In this document: one piece after another, positions 15,557 through 24,772 of the stretch
Layout: the number at the start of each line of letters is the position of its first letter
Numbering within the stretch: position 1 is the stretch's first letter
From: an uncultured Christensenella sp.
Lineage (GTDB): Bacteria; Bacillota; Clostridia; Christensenellales; Pumilibacteraceae
NCBI GenBank assembly: GCA_910585955.1
Contig: CAJUGC010000008.1
Coordinates: 1 to 64,000 of the forward strand
DNA: 64,000 bases
Direction: 5' to 3'
The notes under the pieces: model-generated
Database searches by the model: none
What the model saw: the letters and a program-made list of their open reading frames with translations, nothing else
Told to the model about the DNA's origin: nothing
Translations under genes and position numbers: made by a program

Positions 15557-17080
15557 ATGGATAAGACAGATTACAAAAAAATTAACGACGCCTTATTTTC
15601 CGAAATAAGTAATTATACCCCCGATTATTCTTCTCATTCTACGGGTCGCGTGCTTTTTTCGGGCGACGGCGTAATTAAAATAGGCGGAATGCCTGACGCC
15701 AAATACGGTGAACTTCTCGATGTGGAAGGTAAATATCGCGCAATTGTCCTCGACCTTGAAGAAAACGAAGTCGGGGCTATCGTACTTGATGCCGAGGACG
15801 CCGTATCGGCAAATATGCTTGTAAAATCTACGGGACATATTGTTGAAGTTCCGGTCGGAAAGGAGATGTTCGGACGTGTAGTCGATCCACTCGGCAATGC
15901 CATTGACGGTCTCGGTGAAATTCACACTTCAACCGTGCGCGCTATTGAAGCATCTGCTCCTTCCATTGCCGACAGAGCGAAAGTGGAAGAGCCGCTTATG
16001 ACAGGCATTATTGCCATAGATTCTATGATTCCTATCGGTAAGGGGCAGAGAGAACTCATAATAGGCGACAGACAGACAGGAAAAACATCTATTGCGGTAG
16101 ACGCTATTCTCAATCAGAAAGGTAAAGACGTATACTGTGTGTATGTTGCAATCGGTCAGAAGACTTCCACGGTAAGTTCCGTAGTGCATACGCTTGAGCG
16201 TTTCGGCGCTCTCGAATACACATCGGTCGTATGCTCTACGGCGCATGATTCCGCGCCGTTACAGTATATTGCTCCGTTTACAGGCTGCGCTATTGCAGAA
16301 GAAATGATGTACTCGGGCCACGATGTGCTTATAGTTTACGACGATCTTTCGAAGCACGCTATAGCATACAGGGCGATGAGCCTGCTTTTGAAGCGTCCGC
16401 CCGGGCGCGAAGCGTTTCCCGGAGACATTTTTTATTTGCATTCGAGACTTTTGGAACGCGCAGCTAAACTTAACGACAGCTTCGGCGGTGGTTCTATGAC
16501 GGCGTTACCTATAATAGAAACGCTTGCCGGAGATATTTCCGCTTATGTGCCTACAAACGTGATTTCCATTACCGACGGTCAAATTTATCTTGAAAGCGAA
16601 TTGTTTAATTCGGGTGTGCGACCGGCTGTCAACGTCGGACTTTCCGTGTCCCGCGTGGGAGGAAGCGCTCAGGTAAAGGGCATAAGAAAGGTGGGCGGAA
16701 AATTGAGGCTGTATCTGTCGCAATACCGTGAATTGTCGGTTTTCGCACAGTTCGGTTCGGAGCTTGACGGTGAAACAACGGCTATGCTTGAAAAAGGCGC
16801 GCGCATTACGGAAGCTCTTAAACAAGATGTACGAAGTCATTACGACACGGCGCATGAAATAATTGTACTTTACATTGCCATGAAGGAGCTTTTAAAGGAA
16901 ATTCCGACAAATCGCGTCAGTAGTTTTGTAAAAGCTTTTACGGAATACTTGGATATACATCATGCCGATATTGTAAACGAAATAGAGCAAAACGGAGATA
17001 TCGGTATGGAAGCGGGACTGGTCGTAGAAAAAGAAATGCGAACTTTCGCAGATTATTATTTTAAGGAAGAGAATCGTTGA
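15557..17080 (+). CDS. atpA: ATP synthase F1 subunit alpha
   Basis: A 507-residue protein of normal length. The Walker A motif is GDRQTGKT at 170-177; the family end of the nucleotide domain VSRVGGSAQ is present, with the arginine finger. The first 29 residues (MDKTDYKKINDALFSEISNY...) keep the usual length and a helix-like pattern but not the usual IRPEEIS sequence; that helix normally inserts into the delta N-terminal domain, which is missing here. It ends by overlapping the atpG TTG start. Confidence 0.97.
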   Translation: MDKTDYKKINDALFSEISNYTPDYSSHSTGRVLFSGDGVIKIGGMPDAKYGELLDVEGKYRAIVLDLEENEVGAIVLDAEDAVSANMLVKSTGHIVEVPVGKEMFGRVVDPLGNAIDGLGEIHTSTVRAIEASAPSIADRAKVEEPLMTGIIAIDSMIPIGKGQRELIIGDRQTGKTSIAVDAILNQKGKDVYCVYVAIGQKTSTVSSVVHTLERFGALEYTSVVCSTAHDSAPLQYIAPFTGCAIAEEMMYSGHDVLIVYDDLSKHAIAYRAMSLLLKRPPGREAFPGDIFYLHSRLLERAAKLNDSFGGGSMTALPIIETLAGDISAYVPTNVISITDGQIYLESELFNSGVRPAVNVGLSVSRVGGSAQVKGIRKVGGKLRLYLSQYRELSVFAQFGSELDGETTAMLEKGARITEALKQDVRSHYDTAHEIIVLYIAMKELLKEIPTNRVSSFVKAFTEYLDIHHADIVNEIEQNGDIGMEAGLVVEKEMRTFADYYFKEENR

Positions 17081-17961
17081 ATAATCTTTCGGACATTAAA
17101 AAAAGAATGAAAGTAGTCTCGGATACTCGAAAAATAACGGGCGCAATGGATACGATTTCCGTTTCCAAAATGGGTAAAGCTATAGAAAAAAGCGAGCACA
17201 ACGCCGCGTATTTCGAAACGCTTCGTGAGATTATAAGCGATATAGTTTTGAACACGTCGTCTTGGGTTAATCCTTGTTTTAGGAAGCGCAGCTCATCTCG
17301 CGCAGTATATATTGTCATTGCTTCCGATAAAGGACTTGCCGGAGGATATAATCACAACATATGCGATTTTGCGAACGAATTGATGGGCGGCAAAAAGGAC
17401 GCTCAAGTGATTGCAGTGGGGCAAACGGTAAAAGAATATTTTGCTAAAAATCAGTACGATTTGTTCGATGATTTTTGCACTGCAACCTTCGAACCCACGA
17501 TAGAAGACGCTGCCGAAATCGCAGATTTTATAATCAAGAAATTTGTAAATAATCTTATAGACGAAGCTTTCGTCATTTATACCGGAATGAAAGCGTCTAC
17601 GGGAATAAAGATCGAGCAGATACGGCTTTTGCCGCTGGTTCATTCGGATTTTTGCAGCGAGGATGATTTTACGTTACAAAAAGAAAACTTAATGAAAGAG
17701 ATTTATTACGAGCCTTCTCCTGAATATGTGTTGGGTAGATTGATACCGCAATATGTCGCCGGAATTATATACGGATGCTTACTTCAGGCGCAAGCGGCGG
17801 AACATTCGTCACGCCGCGCGGCAATGAGCGGTGCAACAAAGAATGCCGATGAGCTTCTCGAAAAGCTAAAGCTCGACTATAACAGAGCCAGACAGACCAT
17901 GGTAACGAGTGAAATTATCGATATAATAACCGCCTCCTCGGGAGTGAAAAATGAAAACTAA
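17077..17961 (+). CDS. atpG: ATP synthase F1 subunit gamma
   Basis: A 294-residue central rotor shaft. The N-terminal helix has DIKKRMKVVSDTRKITGAMDTISVSKM and the C-terminal helix EHSSRRAAMSGATKNADELL, both family hallmarks. The start is TTG 17077 overlapping the atpA stop (TTGA), indicating coupled translation. It overlaps atpD by 11 bp. Confidence 0.96.
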   Translation: MNNLSDIKKRMKVVSDTRKITGAMDTISVSKMGKAIEKSEHNAAYFETLREIISDIVLNTSSWVNPCFRKRSSSRAVYIVIASDKGLAGGYNHNICDFANELMGGKKDAQVIAVGQTVKEYFAKNQYDLFDDFCTATFEPTIEDAAEIADFIIKKFVNNLIDEAFVIYTGMKASTGIKIEQIRLLPLVHSDFCSEDDFTLQKENLMKEIYYEPSPEYVLGRLIPQYVAGIIYGCLLQAQAAEHSSRRAAMSGATKNADELLEKLKLDYNRARQTMVTSEIIDIITASSGVKNEN

Positions 17962-19369
17962 AGGTGACAGCGCTTTAAAAGGAAAAATCGTTTCCGTTAT
18001 AGGACCCGTAGTCGACGTGAAGTTCGACGGATATTTCATGCCGAAAATACGCGAAAAATTGCTTGTCGATATGGAGGACGGAAACTTTCGCACTCTCGAA
18101 GTTTTTTTACATACGGGAAGCGGAATAGCCCGTTGTCTTGCCATGCAGGCAACGGAAGGACTTAGCCGGGGGTTACGCGTTATCGCAAGCGGAAAGCCTA
18201 TTTGCGTCCCTGTCGGCGAAGGTGTTCTGGGACGTGTCATGAACGTGCTCGGTGAACCTATAGACAACGGGGGAGATATCGAATGTGACAAATCGTGGCA
18301 GATACATCGCAAAGCTCCGAAGTTTTACGATCAAACGCCCACAACTCAAATTCTCGAAACAGGAATCAAAGTCATCGATTTAATGGCTCCGTATTCCAAA
18401 GGCGGCAAAATTGGTCTGTTCGGCGGCGCAGGCGTGGGAAAAACCGTTCTTATTATGGAGCTTATTCGAAATGTCGCTCACGAACATGACGGTTATTCCA
18501 TATTTACCGGAGTGGGTGAAAGAAGCCGAGAAGGTAACGAAATGATTTCCGATATGAAGGAAAGCGGCGTCTTGAAAAATACTGCCCTTGTGTTTGGACA
18601 AATGAACGAGCCTCCGGGAGCAAGAATGCGCGTTGCTCTTACCGGGCTTACCGTAGCGGAATATTTTCGCGATATGATGAACAAAGATGTGCTGTTGTTT
18701 ATCGACAACATTTATAGGTTTGTTCAGGCCGGCAGCGAAGTCTCGGCGCTTCTCGGAAGAATGCCGTCTGCCGTCGGATACCAGCCGACGTTGGCAACCG
18801 AAATGGGCGCATTGCAAGAGCGCATTACATCTACGAAAAACGGATCTATAACTTCCATACAGGCGGTTTACGTTCCCGCGGACGATTTGACGGATCCTGC
18901 GCCTGCTACCGTATTTTCTCACCTAGACGCCACCACGGTGCTTTCCAGACGCGTAGTAGAGCAGGGCATTTATCCTGCGGTCAGTCCGCTTGAGTCCGCA
19001 AGTCGCATACTTACGCCCGAAATCGTAGGTAAAAAGCATTATGAAGTTGCTCGCAAAACGCAGGAAGTGTTGCAAAGATACAATGAACTGCAGGATATAA
19101 TCTCCATACTCGGGATGGAAGAACTGGGAGATGAAGATAAGAGTACCGTATACCGAGCGCGCAAAATAATAAGGTTCTTTTCACAGCCGCTGTTTGTTGC
19201 CGAATCGTTTACTGGGATACCGGGAAGGTATGTAAACGTCAAAACCACCGTCGAATGTTTTAACGAAATTCTCGAAGGCAAATTCGACAGATTCCCCGAG
19301 TCTGCATTTTTTATGGCGGGCGATCTTGATGACGTAAAAGCAAAATCTAAGGGACAAGAATATGCATAA
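17951..19369 (+). CDS. atpD: ATP synthase F1 subunit beta
   Basis: A 472-residue catalytic subunit. GGAGVGKT (158-165) binds phosphate; GERSREGNE carries the catalytic Glu/Arg region; LLFIDNIYRF is Walker B. The lever region usually reading DELSEED appears as MEELGDEDK. It overlaps both gamma and epsilon genes by a few bases. Confidence 0.97.
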   Translation: MKTKGDSALKGKIVSVIGPVVDVKFDGYFMPKIREKLLVDMEDGNFRTLEVFLHTGSGIARCLAMQATEGLSRGLRVIASGKPICVPVGEGVLGRVMNVLGEPIDNGGDIECDKSWQIHRKAPKFYDQTPTTQILETGIKVIDLMAPYSKGGKIGLFGGAGVGKTVLIMELIRNVAHEHDGYSIFTGVGERSREGNEMISDMKESGVLKNTALVFGQMNEPPGARMRVALTGLTVAEYFRDMMNKDVLLFIDNIYRFVQAGSEVSALLGRMPSAVGYQPTLATEMGALQERITSTKNGSITSIQAVYVPADDLTDPAPATVFSHLDATTVLSRRVVEQGIYPAVSPLESASRILTPEIVGKKHYEVARKTQEVLQRYNELQDIISILGMEELGDEDKSTVYRARKIIRFFSQPLFVAESFTGIPGRYVNVKTTVECFNEILEGKFDRFPESAFFMAGDLDDVKAKSKGQEYA

Positions 19370-19766
19370 GCAGTTTTCATTGGAAATCATCACGCCGGAT
19401 CGTATATTTTTCGACGGAAAAGTCGAAGAATTGATTTTCAATACCCCGACAGGTGAAATCGAAATACTTTACCATACATTGCCCATGGTGGCATTGGTTT
19501 CTCCTGGGATAATATTTATATCTCAGAACGGTCGAAAAATGGAGGCGGCGTGTTCCGAAGGGTTTGTGCGTGTTGGCGAAAAAGTAACTTTGCTTATTCA
19601 AACGTGTAAGTGGCCTTACGAAGTAGACGAGGAGGAGACTAACAAAGAAGTTAAATTACTAAACGATAAGATTAAAAAGGCGCAGTCGATGAAGGAGTAT
19701 AAAATGGCAAAGGCGCAACTTGCCCTTCAACTTGCAAAACTAAAAACCAAAGAGTTTAATTATTGA
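19362..19766 (+). CDS. atpC: ATP synthase F1 subunit epsilon
   Basis: A 134-residue rotor subunit. The N-terminal beta sandwich is at residues 1-85 (SLEIITPDRIFFDGKVEEL, TPTGEIEILYHTLPM) and the two-helix inhibitory C-terminus follows. It overlaps atpD by 8 bp and is the last gene of the operon. I see no strong intrinsic terminator before alr. Confidence 0.95.
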   Translation: MHKQFSLEIITPDRIFFDGKVEELIFNTPTGEIEILYHTLPMVALVSPGIIFISQNGRKMEAACSEGFVRVGEKVTLLIQTCKWPYEVDEEETNKEVKLLNDKIKKAQSMKEYKMAKAQLALQLAKLKTKEFNY

Positions 19767-19827
19767 TAGATAACTTTTGCTTTTTTCGCGGCATATATGA
19801 AACTGTAGTATTTTGCGGAGCTAAAAC

Positions 19828-20862
19828 ATGGGTGCGCTTAAAGCAATCGTTAATTTAAAGACCTTATATGATAATTTGCAGATTATAAAGAGCAAGACCG
19901 AAGCGGAGATCTATGCTGTAGTAAAGGCCAACGCATATGGACACGGGACTGTAATGGCGACATTTCTTCAACCATATGTGGACGGATTTTGCGTTGCTAC
20001 GTTTCGCGAAGCGGAAACGCTGGCATCATATGCTATATATAAGCCCATAATCGTACTCGGAGAGGTTTCCGACTACTCGGACATACTTCTACGCGATAAT
20101 ATCGTTTATTCCGTCGGCAGTCTGAAAGCGGCTGAAATCATAAATCATGTAAATCCGAATGCGTATTTCTACATAAAAATCAACAGCGGAATGAACAGAT
20201 TGGGGTGCGAGCCGAACGAAATGCGGGATATAATGAATTATGTCAGACATAATAAAATGAATTGCTTGGGTGCAAGTACGCATTTTTTTAACTCAGAGAG
20301 TGAACAGCTTACAAAAGATCAATTCGATAAATTTAATATGGTCTTGAGTGAATATCGCGACAGTCGATTTAAAATTCATTGTTGCGCAAGCAATGCGCTG
20401 TCTCTGCCTAAAAGCTTTCACGGCGATATTGTACGAGTCGGACTTGCGCTGTACGGATACGGAGGAGAGAAAAGTCTTTCTCCCGTTATGAGCGTATATG
20501 CGCCTATCGTAAAAATCAGAAACATAAGAAAAGGAGAGTATGTCGGTTACGGCTCGTACAAAACAATTAAAGACATTCGTATGGCTGTAGTCCAAATAGG
20601 ATATGGGGACGGTTACAGGCGAATAAACGGTAACGAAAGATTTGTCAGTGTAAACGGTAAGCGTTGTCCCATACTTGGTCAAGTCTGTATGGATTTCTGT
20701 ATGGTGGATATCAGCGATGTTTGTGCGGATGTCGGCGACGAAGTTTGCGTACTCGGCGAAGGCGTGCCGGCAACGGAAATCGCAAAAGAATACGAGACGA
20801 TAGTGTATGAATTACTTACGTCTCTAAGCGAAAGAGCGGAGAGGATTTATGTCTATAAATAA
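19828..20862 (+). CDS. alr: Alanine racemase
   Basis: A 344-residue PLP fold-type III enzyme that interconverts L- and D-alanine for peptidoglycan. The PLP lysine is in YAVVKANAYGHG near residue 33; the second catalytic Tyr is in YVGYGSYK. The C-terminal half has IGYGDGYRR and GQVCMDFCMVD. It is slightly short (usual 360-390) but complete. GCGGAG precedes the ATG; it overlaps the next gene by 14 bp. A copy of the TTATGTCAGACATAA palindrome lies inside it at 20238. Confidence 0.95.
   Translation: MGALKAIVNLKTLYDNLQIIKSKTEAEIYAVVKANAYGHGTVMATFLQPYVDGFCVATFREAETLASYAIYKPIIVLGEVSDYSDILLRDNIVYSVGSLKAAEIINHVNPNAYFYIKINSGMNRLGCEPNEMRDIMNYVRHNKMNCLGASTHFFNSESEQLTKDQFDKFNMVLSEYRDSRFKIHCCASNALSLPKSFHGDIVRVGLALYGYGGEKSLSPVMSVYAPIVKIRNIRKGEYVGYGSYKTIKDIRMAVVQIGYGDGYRRINGNERFVSVNGKRCPILGQVCMDFCMVDISDVCADVGDEVCVLGEGVPATEIAKEYETIVYELLTSLSERAERIYVYK
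20238..20252 (+). repeat. Palindrome copy 1, TTATGTCAGACATAA
   Basis: Perfect 7-1-7 palindrome inside alr, extending to 17 bp with an outer A-T pair (20237-20253). It encodes YVRH here, so the reading frame differs from the other copies, arguing for a DNA-level signal. Confidence 0.8.
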
Positions 20863-21412
20863 AAATCGATTGAGAAAGATTTATAAGGAAAAACGTGCGC
20901 AAGTCTCTTTGAAATGCGAAAAGGATATTTCTGTTTTAAATAATACCGTCAAACTGTCGGAAAGATATAATCTTGGCAGTTTCTTTGTGTACGTTTCCAT
21001 GAATAGCGAAGTCGATACTCGTTTACTAATAAGATATTTGCTTGCAAATGAAAAAAACGTCTGTATTCCGCGCACAAAAAACGGTATTATGTCTGTAATA
21101 ATGCTTGAAAATCTGCCATCAATGATTTCAGTGGACAAGCTCGGCAACTTGTGTGGGGGCGAAAACCACCAAGTGCCCTGTTTTGAATGTGATTGTGCCA
21201 TAATTCCGTTGCTTGCGTTTAACGACGAGCTTTATCGTATAGGATACGGCGGAGGATATTACGATAGGTTCCTCGAGACGTTTAAGGGAATTAAGATAGG
21301 GCTTGCCTATGATGAACAATTTTGCAATTGTTTCGAGCGAGAATCTCATGATATTCGGCTTGATTATATTGTTACGCCTACTAAAATATACGGAGGAGAA
21401 TCATGCGTGTAA
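20849..21412 (+). CDS. 5-formyltetrahydrofolate cyclo-ligase
   Basis: A 187-residue MTHFS-family protein. It converts 5-formyl-THF with ATP to 5,10-methenyl-THF. The N-terminal basic stretch KNRLRKIYKEKRAQ and the C-terminal IGYGGGYYDRFL loop, which binds ATP/phosphate, are typical. It overlaps alr by 14 bp and rsmD by 10 bp, so it is co-translated with both. Confidence 0.92.
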   Translation: MSINKNRLRKIYKEKRAQVSLKCEKDISVLNNTVKLSERYNLGSFFVYVSMNSEVDTRLLIRYLLANEKNVCIPRTKNGIMSVIMLENLPSMISVDKLGNLCGGENHQVPCFECDCAIIPLLAFNDELYRIGYGGGYYDRFLETFKGIKIGLAYDEQFCNCFERESHDIRLDYIVTPTKIYGGESCV

Positions 21413-21957
21413 TAAGCGGGAAATTCAGGGGTAAAAAGCTTTTTTCACCCGACGAAAATAATGTTCGCCCGACAACAGACCGAATCAAGGAAACGCTCTT
21501 TAATATTCTTTATTCCAAAGACGTATATTACGGAAAGGTTTTGGATCTTTTCAGCGGTTCAGGCGCGCTTGGCATAGAAGCGCTTTCAAGAGGGGCAGAG
21601 TCGGCCGTCTTCATAGATATAGATACGCGTAGCGTCAAACTGACGAGAAGCAATTTGCAGCAGGTGGGCGCAACGAATTATGAGTTGTACCATAACGATT
21701 ACAGTTCGGCGGCAAAAAAATTGGCAGGCAGAAAGTTTGACGTAATTTTCGCCGATCCTCCATATAAACTGCGAATTGAGCCGAAAATTATCGATTCGAT
21801 TGTCGAAAACGATTTGCTTGAAGAAAACGGGGTGCTTATAATCGAGCATTCTACCGAAAATAAGTTGCATATTGACGACAAAAGATTTATAATAGATGAA
21901 AGACGGTGCGGAAATACCGTATTGACCTTTCTTACTTACAGGAGAAACGACCAGTGA
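21403..21957 (+). CDS. rsmD: 16S rRNA (guanine-N2)-methyltransferase RsmD
   Basis: A 184-residue Rossmann methyltransferase that modifies G966 (E. coli numbering) of 16S rRNA. It begins MRVISGKFRGKKL, has RPTTDRIKETLFNIL, the SAM motif VLDLFSGSGALGIEALSRGA and the catalytic DPPY. Position directly before coaD is the common arrangement. CGGAGGAGA precedes the ATG. Confidence 0.96.
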   Translation: MRVISGKFRGKKLFSPDENNVRPTTDRIKETLFNILYSKDVYYGKVLDLFSGSGALGIEALSRGAESAVFIDIDTRSVKLTRSNLQQVGATNYELYHNDYSSAAKKLAGRKFDVIFADPPYKLRIEPKIIDSIVENDLLEENGVLIIEHSTENKLHIDDKRFIIDERRCGNTVLTFLTYRRNDQ

Positions 21958-22433
21958 GCATTGCCGTATTTGCGGGGACGTTCGATCCGTTCACGCTGGG
22001 ACATTCGGATATTGTCAAAAGAGCGTCGAAAATATTCGATAAAGTTATTGTTGCCGTCGCTTCGGACAATAATAAATCTTTGACGCGCCCGATCGAAACG
22101 CGTATGGAGATCGTTAAAGTGTCTGTAGACGGAATAAAAGGCGTCTGCGTAGAAGCGTTTGACGGATTTTTAGCTGACTTTGTAAAAAAAGTCGGAGCCG
22201 ACGTAATCATCAGAGGACTGAGAAGCGGCGTGGATTTTGAGTACGAACGTCCGCTATGCGAAGTTTATAGGGAGCAGAATACGGACTTGGAATGCTTGTA
22301 TTTAATTGCAGATCGAAATGTAAGTCATATTTCGTCTTCGATCGTCAGGCAGATAGTTTCTCTCGGCGGGAATATTGGAGGTTATATTTGTCCCAATGCC
22401 GAAAAATTGATTTTGGAATTTTATAAGTCTTAA
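21954..22433 (+). CDS. coaD: Phosphopantetheine adenylyltransferase
   Basis: A 159-residue CoA-synthesis enzyme that transfers AMP to 4'-phosphopantetheine. It begins SIAVFAGTFDPFTLGHSDIV; the TxGH-type nucleotidyltransferase site is TLGH. The HISSSIVRQ loop is present. The start is GTG 21954, overlapping the rsmD stop (GTGA) and following AGGAGAAACGA; a longer frame into rsmD is unlikely. Confidence 0.96.
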   Translation: MSIAVFAGTFDPFTLGHSDIVKRASKIFDKVIVAVASDNNKSLTRPIETRMEIVKVSVDGIKGVCVEAFDGFLADFVKKVGADVIIRGLRSGVDFEYERPLCEVYREQNTDLECLYLIADRNVSHISSSIVRQIVSLGGNIGGYICPNAEKLILEFYKS

Positions 22434-22444
22434 CGGAGTCGTTT

Positions 22445-22903
22445 ATGGATATAATGAATTTGCTTAATGAACTTGAAGCCGAACTTTCCGACAAGAAAGG
22501 CGGGTTGTTCGGAAAAAAGATCGATCTTGATAAATGCTATAATTTGGTGGTGAAGATAAAGACCAATTTGACCGCTACTTTGCGCGAATCCGAATATATC
22601 ATGGAGAATAAGCGCAAGATTTTGGAAAATGCCGATGTCGTAGCAAAAAATACCATAAGAGAAGCGGAAGAGCGTGCCGAACACATGATCGATAAATCGG
22701 ACATAATGCGCATGGCGGAGCTTGAAGCTCAGAAACTTATCGATAATGCTTATGCTCAATGCGATGCTCTGGTCCATCATACAAAAGATCATCTCGACGG
22801 CACATTTAAGGATACCGAACAATTTTTATTGTCAACGCTTACCATGATACGCAACAACAGAGAAGAATTAAGAGGCGCAACGATAATCAAGAAAAACCCG
22901 TAA
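22445..22903 (+). CDS. Coiled-coil protein of unknown function
   Basis: A 152-residue, highly charged, mostly helical protein. Residues 50-125 form a heptad-like coil rich in Glu, Lys and Ala with no membrane segment. Similar small coiled-coil proteins, often labelled ATPase-like or DivIVA-like without proof, follow coaD in Clostridia. Twelve bp separate it from coaD and the ribosome-binding site is CGGAG. I do not assign a function. Confidence 0.6.
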   Translation: MDIMNLLNELEAELSDKKGGLFGKKIDLDKCYNLVVKIKTNLTATLRESEYIMENKRKILENADVVAKNTIREAEERAEHMIDKSDIMRMAELEAQKLIDNAYAQCDALVHHTKDHLDGTFKDTEQFLLSTLTMIRNNREELRGATIIKKNP

Positions 22904-22931
22904 CAAACGGAAAATTTACTCGGAGTATAAA

Positions 22932-23957
22932 ATGTTCGAAAAAATAAAAAAAATATTGACTCCCGAAGAGGCAAAATCAAAATTACAATTAAGTGAAGCC
23001 GGTCGGAAAATCAAATCCGAAAGAGACTTGCAGCTTAAAAAAATAATAAGCGGTTCAGATAAGCGTAAAATCGTAATAATCGGACCTTGTTCTGCCGATA
23101 ACGAAGCGGCTGTGCTCGATTATATTTCCCGTCTTGCGGTGATTGCCGAAAAAGTGAAGGATAAGTTATTTATTGTTCCGCGAATATATACAAATAAGCC
23201 GAGAACGCGCGGCGACGGATACAAGGGGATGTTCCACAACCCTAACCCACATAAAGGTACGGACATTCAAGAAGGTATTATGGCTATTCGCGATTTGCAT
23301 ATTAAAAGCATAGAGCGAAGCGGATTGTCTGCCGCCGATGAAATGCTTTATCCCGAGAATTACGAGTATCTTGAAGATTTATTAAGTTATGTGGCTGTAG
23401 GCGCCCGCTCGTCGGAAAATCAACAGCACCGTCTCGTTGCAAGCGGAGTGGATGTTCCGGTGGGGGTTAAAAACCCCATGTTCGGCAGTATGCCCGTGCT
23501 TCTCAATTCCATATATGCGGCTCAAATTTCAAGCGAATTCAAATATGGAAATTATCAAGTCAAGACATCGGGAAATCAGTATGCGCACGCCGTTCTGAGA
23601 GGATGTGTCGATTCGTTCGGTAACAATATGCCTAATTATCATTACGAGGACGTAATGAGACTATATGATATGTACACGAAGCAAAATTTGAAAAATCCCG
23701 CCGTTATAATAGACGCCAATCACTCAAACAGTAATAAAAATCCATTTGAGCAAGAGCGTATTGTAAAAGAACTTGTCGCAAATATGAAATCTTGCGATAA
23801 ATTCGGCGAACTCGTCAAAGGTTTTATGATAGAAAGCTATATAGTGGACGGTAATCAAAGTCCGGACGGCGATGTATACGGCAAATCTATCACCGACGCT
23901 TGCATCGGGTGGGAAAAAACGGAGCGCCTTATTTACGATGTTGCCGATGGCATCTGA
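22932..23957 (+). CDS. 3-deoxy-7-phosphoheptulonate (DAHP) synthase, class I
   Basis: A 341-residue enzyme of the AroF/G/H type, condensing PEP and erythrose-4-phosphate at the entry to the shikimate pathway. Visible hallmarks are IIGPCSADN, PRIYTNKPRTRGDGYKG, GARSSENQQHR, PVGVKNP and the metal-binding IDANHSNSNK. No other aromatic-pathway gene is nearby. CGGAGT precedes the ATG. Confidence 0.94.
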   Translation: MFEKIKKILTPEEAKSKLQLSEAGRKIKSERDLQLKKIISGSDKRKIVIIGPCSADNEAAVLDYISRLAVIAEKVKDKLFIVPRIYTNKPRTRGDGYKGMFHNPNPHKGTDIQEGIMAIRDLHIKSIERSGLSAADEMLYPENYEYLEDLLSYVAVGARSSENQQHRLVASGVDVPVGVKNPMFGSMPVLLNSIYAAQISSEFKYGNYQVKTSGNQYAHAVLRGCVDSFGNNMPNYHYEDVMRLYDMYTKQNLKNPAVIIDANHSNSNKNPFEQERIVKELVANMKSCDKFGELVKGFMIESYIVDGNQSPDGDVYGKSITDACIGWEKTERLIYDVADGI

Positions 23958-23989
23958 CTCGAATAATACATGAGGAATGGTAAATTAGT

Positions 23990-24772
23990 TTGAAAAAGAT
24001 AGGTTTGGCTCTCGGTTCGGGAGGAGCGCGAGGCTTCTGTCATATAGGTGTTTTGCAAGCGTTCGAGGAGCATAATATACCCATACATTGTATTGCGGGG
24101 TGTTCGCATGGGGCGCTTGTCGGGGGTTGTTATGCCGCAGGCGTCAGTGTGGAGAAAATGAAAGAAGTGAGCGCCAAATCCACAATGAAAGCCATTATGG
24201 ATTTGAACATATCTTTTAAAAACAACGGCTTTCTAAAAGGGGCAAAAGCCGTAAATATCGTAAAAAAGCTTATCGGTGAAAAGACTATAGAACAATGCGA
24301 TATACCGTTTCGCGCGACAGCTTGCAATGTAAATACCGGCGAACTTGTAATTTTCGACAGCGGTAAGGTCATCGACGCAATGCGTGCGAGTATGTCCATA
24401 CCGATAGTATTCCACGCAGTAGAAAAGAATAAAGACACCGTTTATGTCGACGGCGGAGTTTTGGAGAGAATACCTATTTCCGCAACAAGAAGCATGGGCG
24501 CGGATATTGTCATAGCCGTAGATGCTTTGGGTAGCCCTAAAAGCGATTTTGTACGCAATCGCGGATTCGTAAAAATGTTTGAAAGAATATATCTACTTAT
24601 GGATTGGGAGGGAAACAAAGAAAAAGTCAAAGAAGCTGATTTATTGTTAACTCCCGATCAAGGAGACAGATCTATACTTGATTTTAATAATGAAAATTTA
24701 AAATCGGTTCAAAGCGGATACGAAGCGGCGCTTAAAGCAATGCCGCAAATCCTTGCGCTTGCTGGAATTTAA
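23990..24772 (+). CDS. Patatin-like phospholipase family protein
   Basis: A 260-residue patatin-fold serine hydrolase. The oxyanion loop is GSGGARG (residues 9-15), the nucleophile Ser is in GCSHG and the catalytic Asp in DGGV. Soluble members of this size (RssA-like) may act on phospholipids; the substrate is unknown. The start is TTG 23990 with GAGGAATGG upstream. The gene ends tail-to-tail with tmcAL, sharing four bases. Confidence 0.88.
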   Translation: MKKIGLALGSGGARGFCHIGVLQAFEEHNIPIHCIAGCSHGALVGGCYAAGVSVEKMKEVSAKSTMKAIMDLNISFKNNGFLKGAKAVNIVKKLIGEKTIEQCDIPFRATACNVNTGELVIFDSGKVIDAMRASMSIPIVFHAVEKNKDTVYVDGGVLERIPISATRSMGADIVIAVDALGSPKSDFVRNRGFVKMFERIYLLMDWEGNKEKVKEADLLLTPDQGDRSILDFNNENLKSVQSGYEAALKAMPQILALAGI

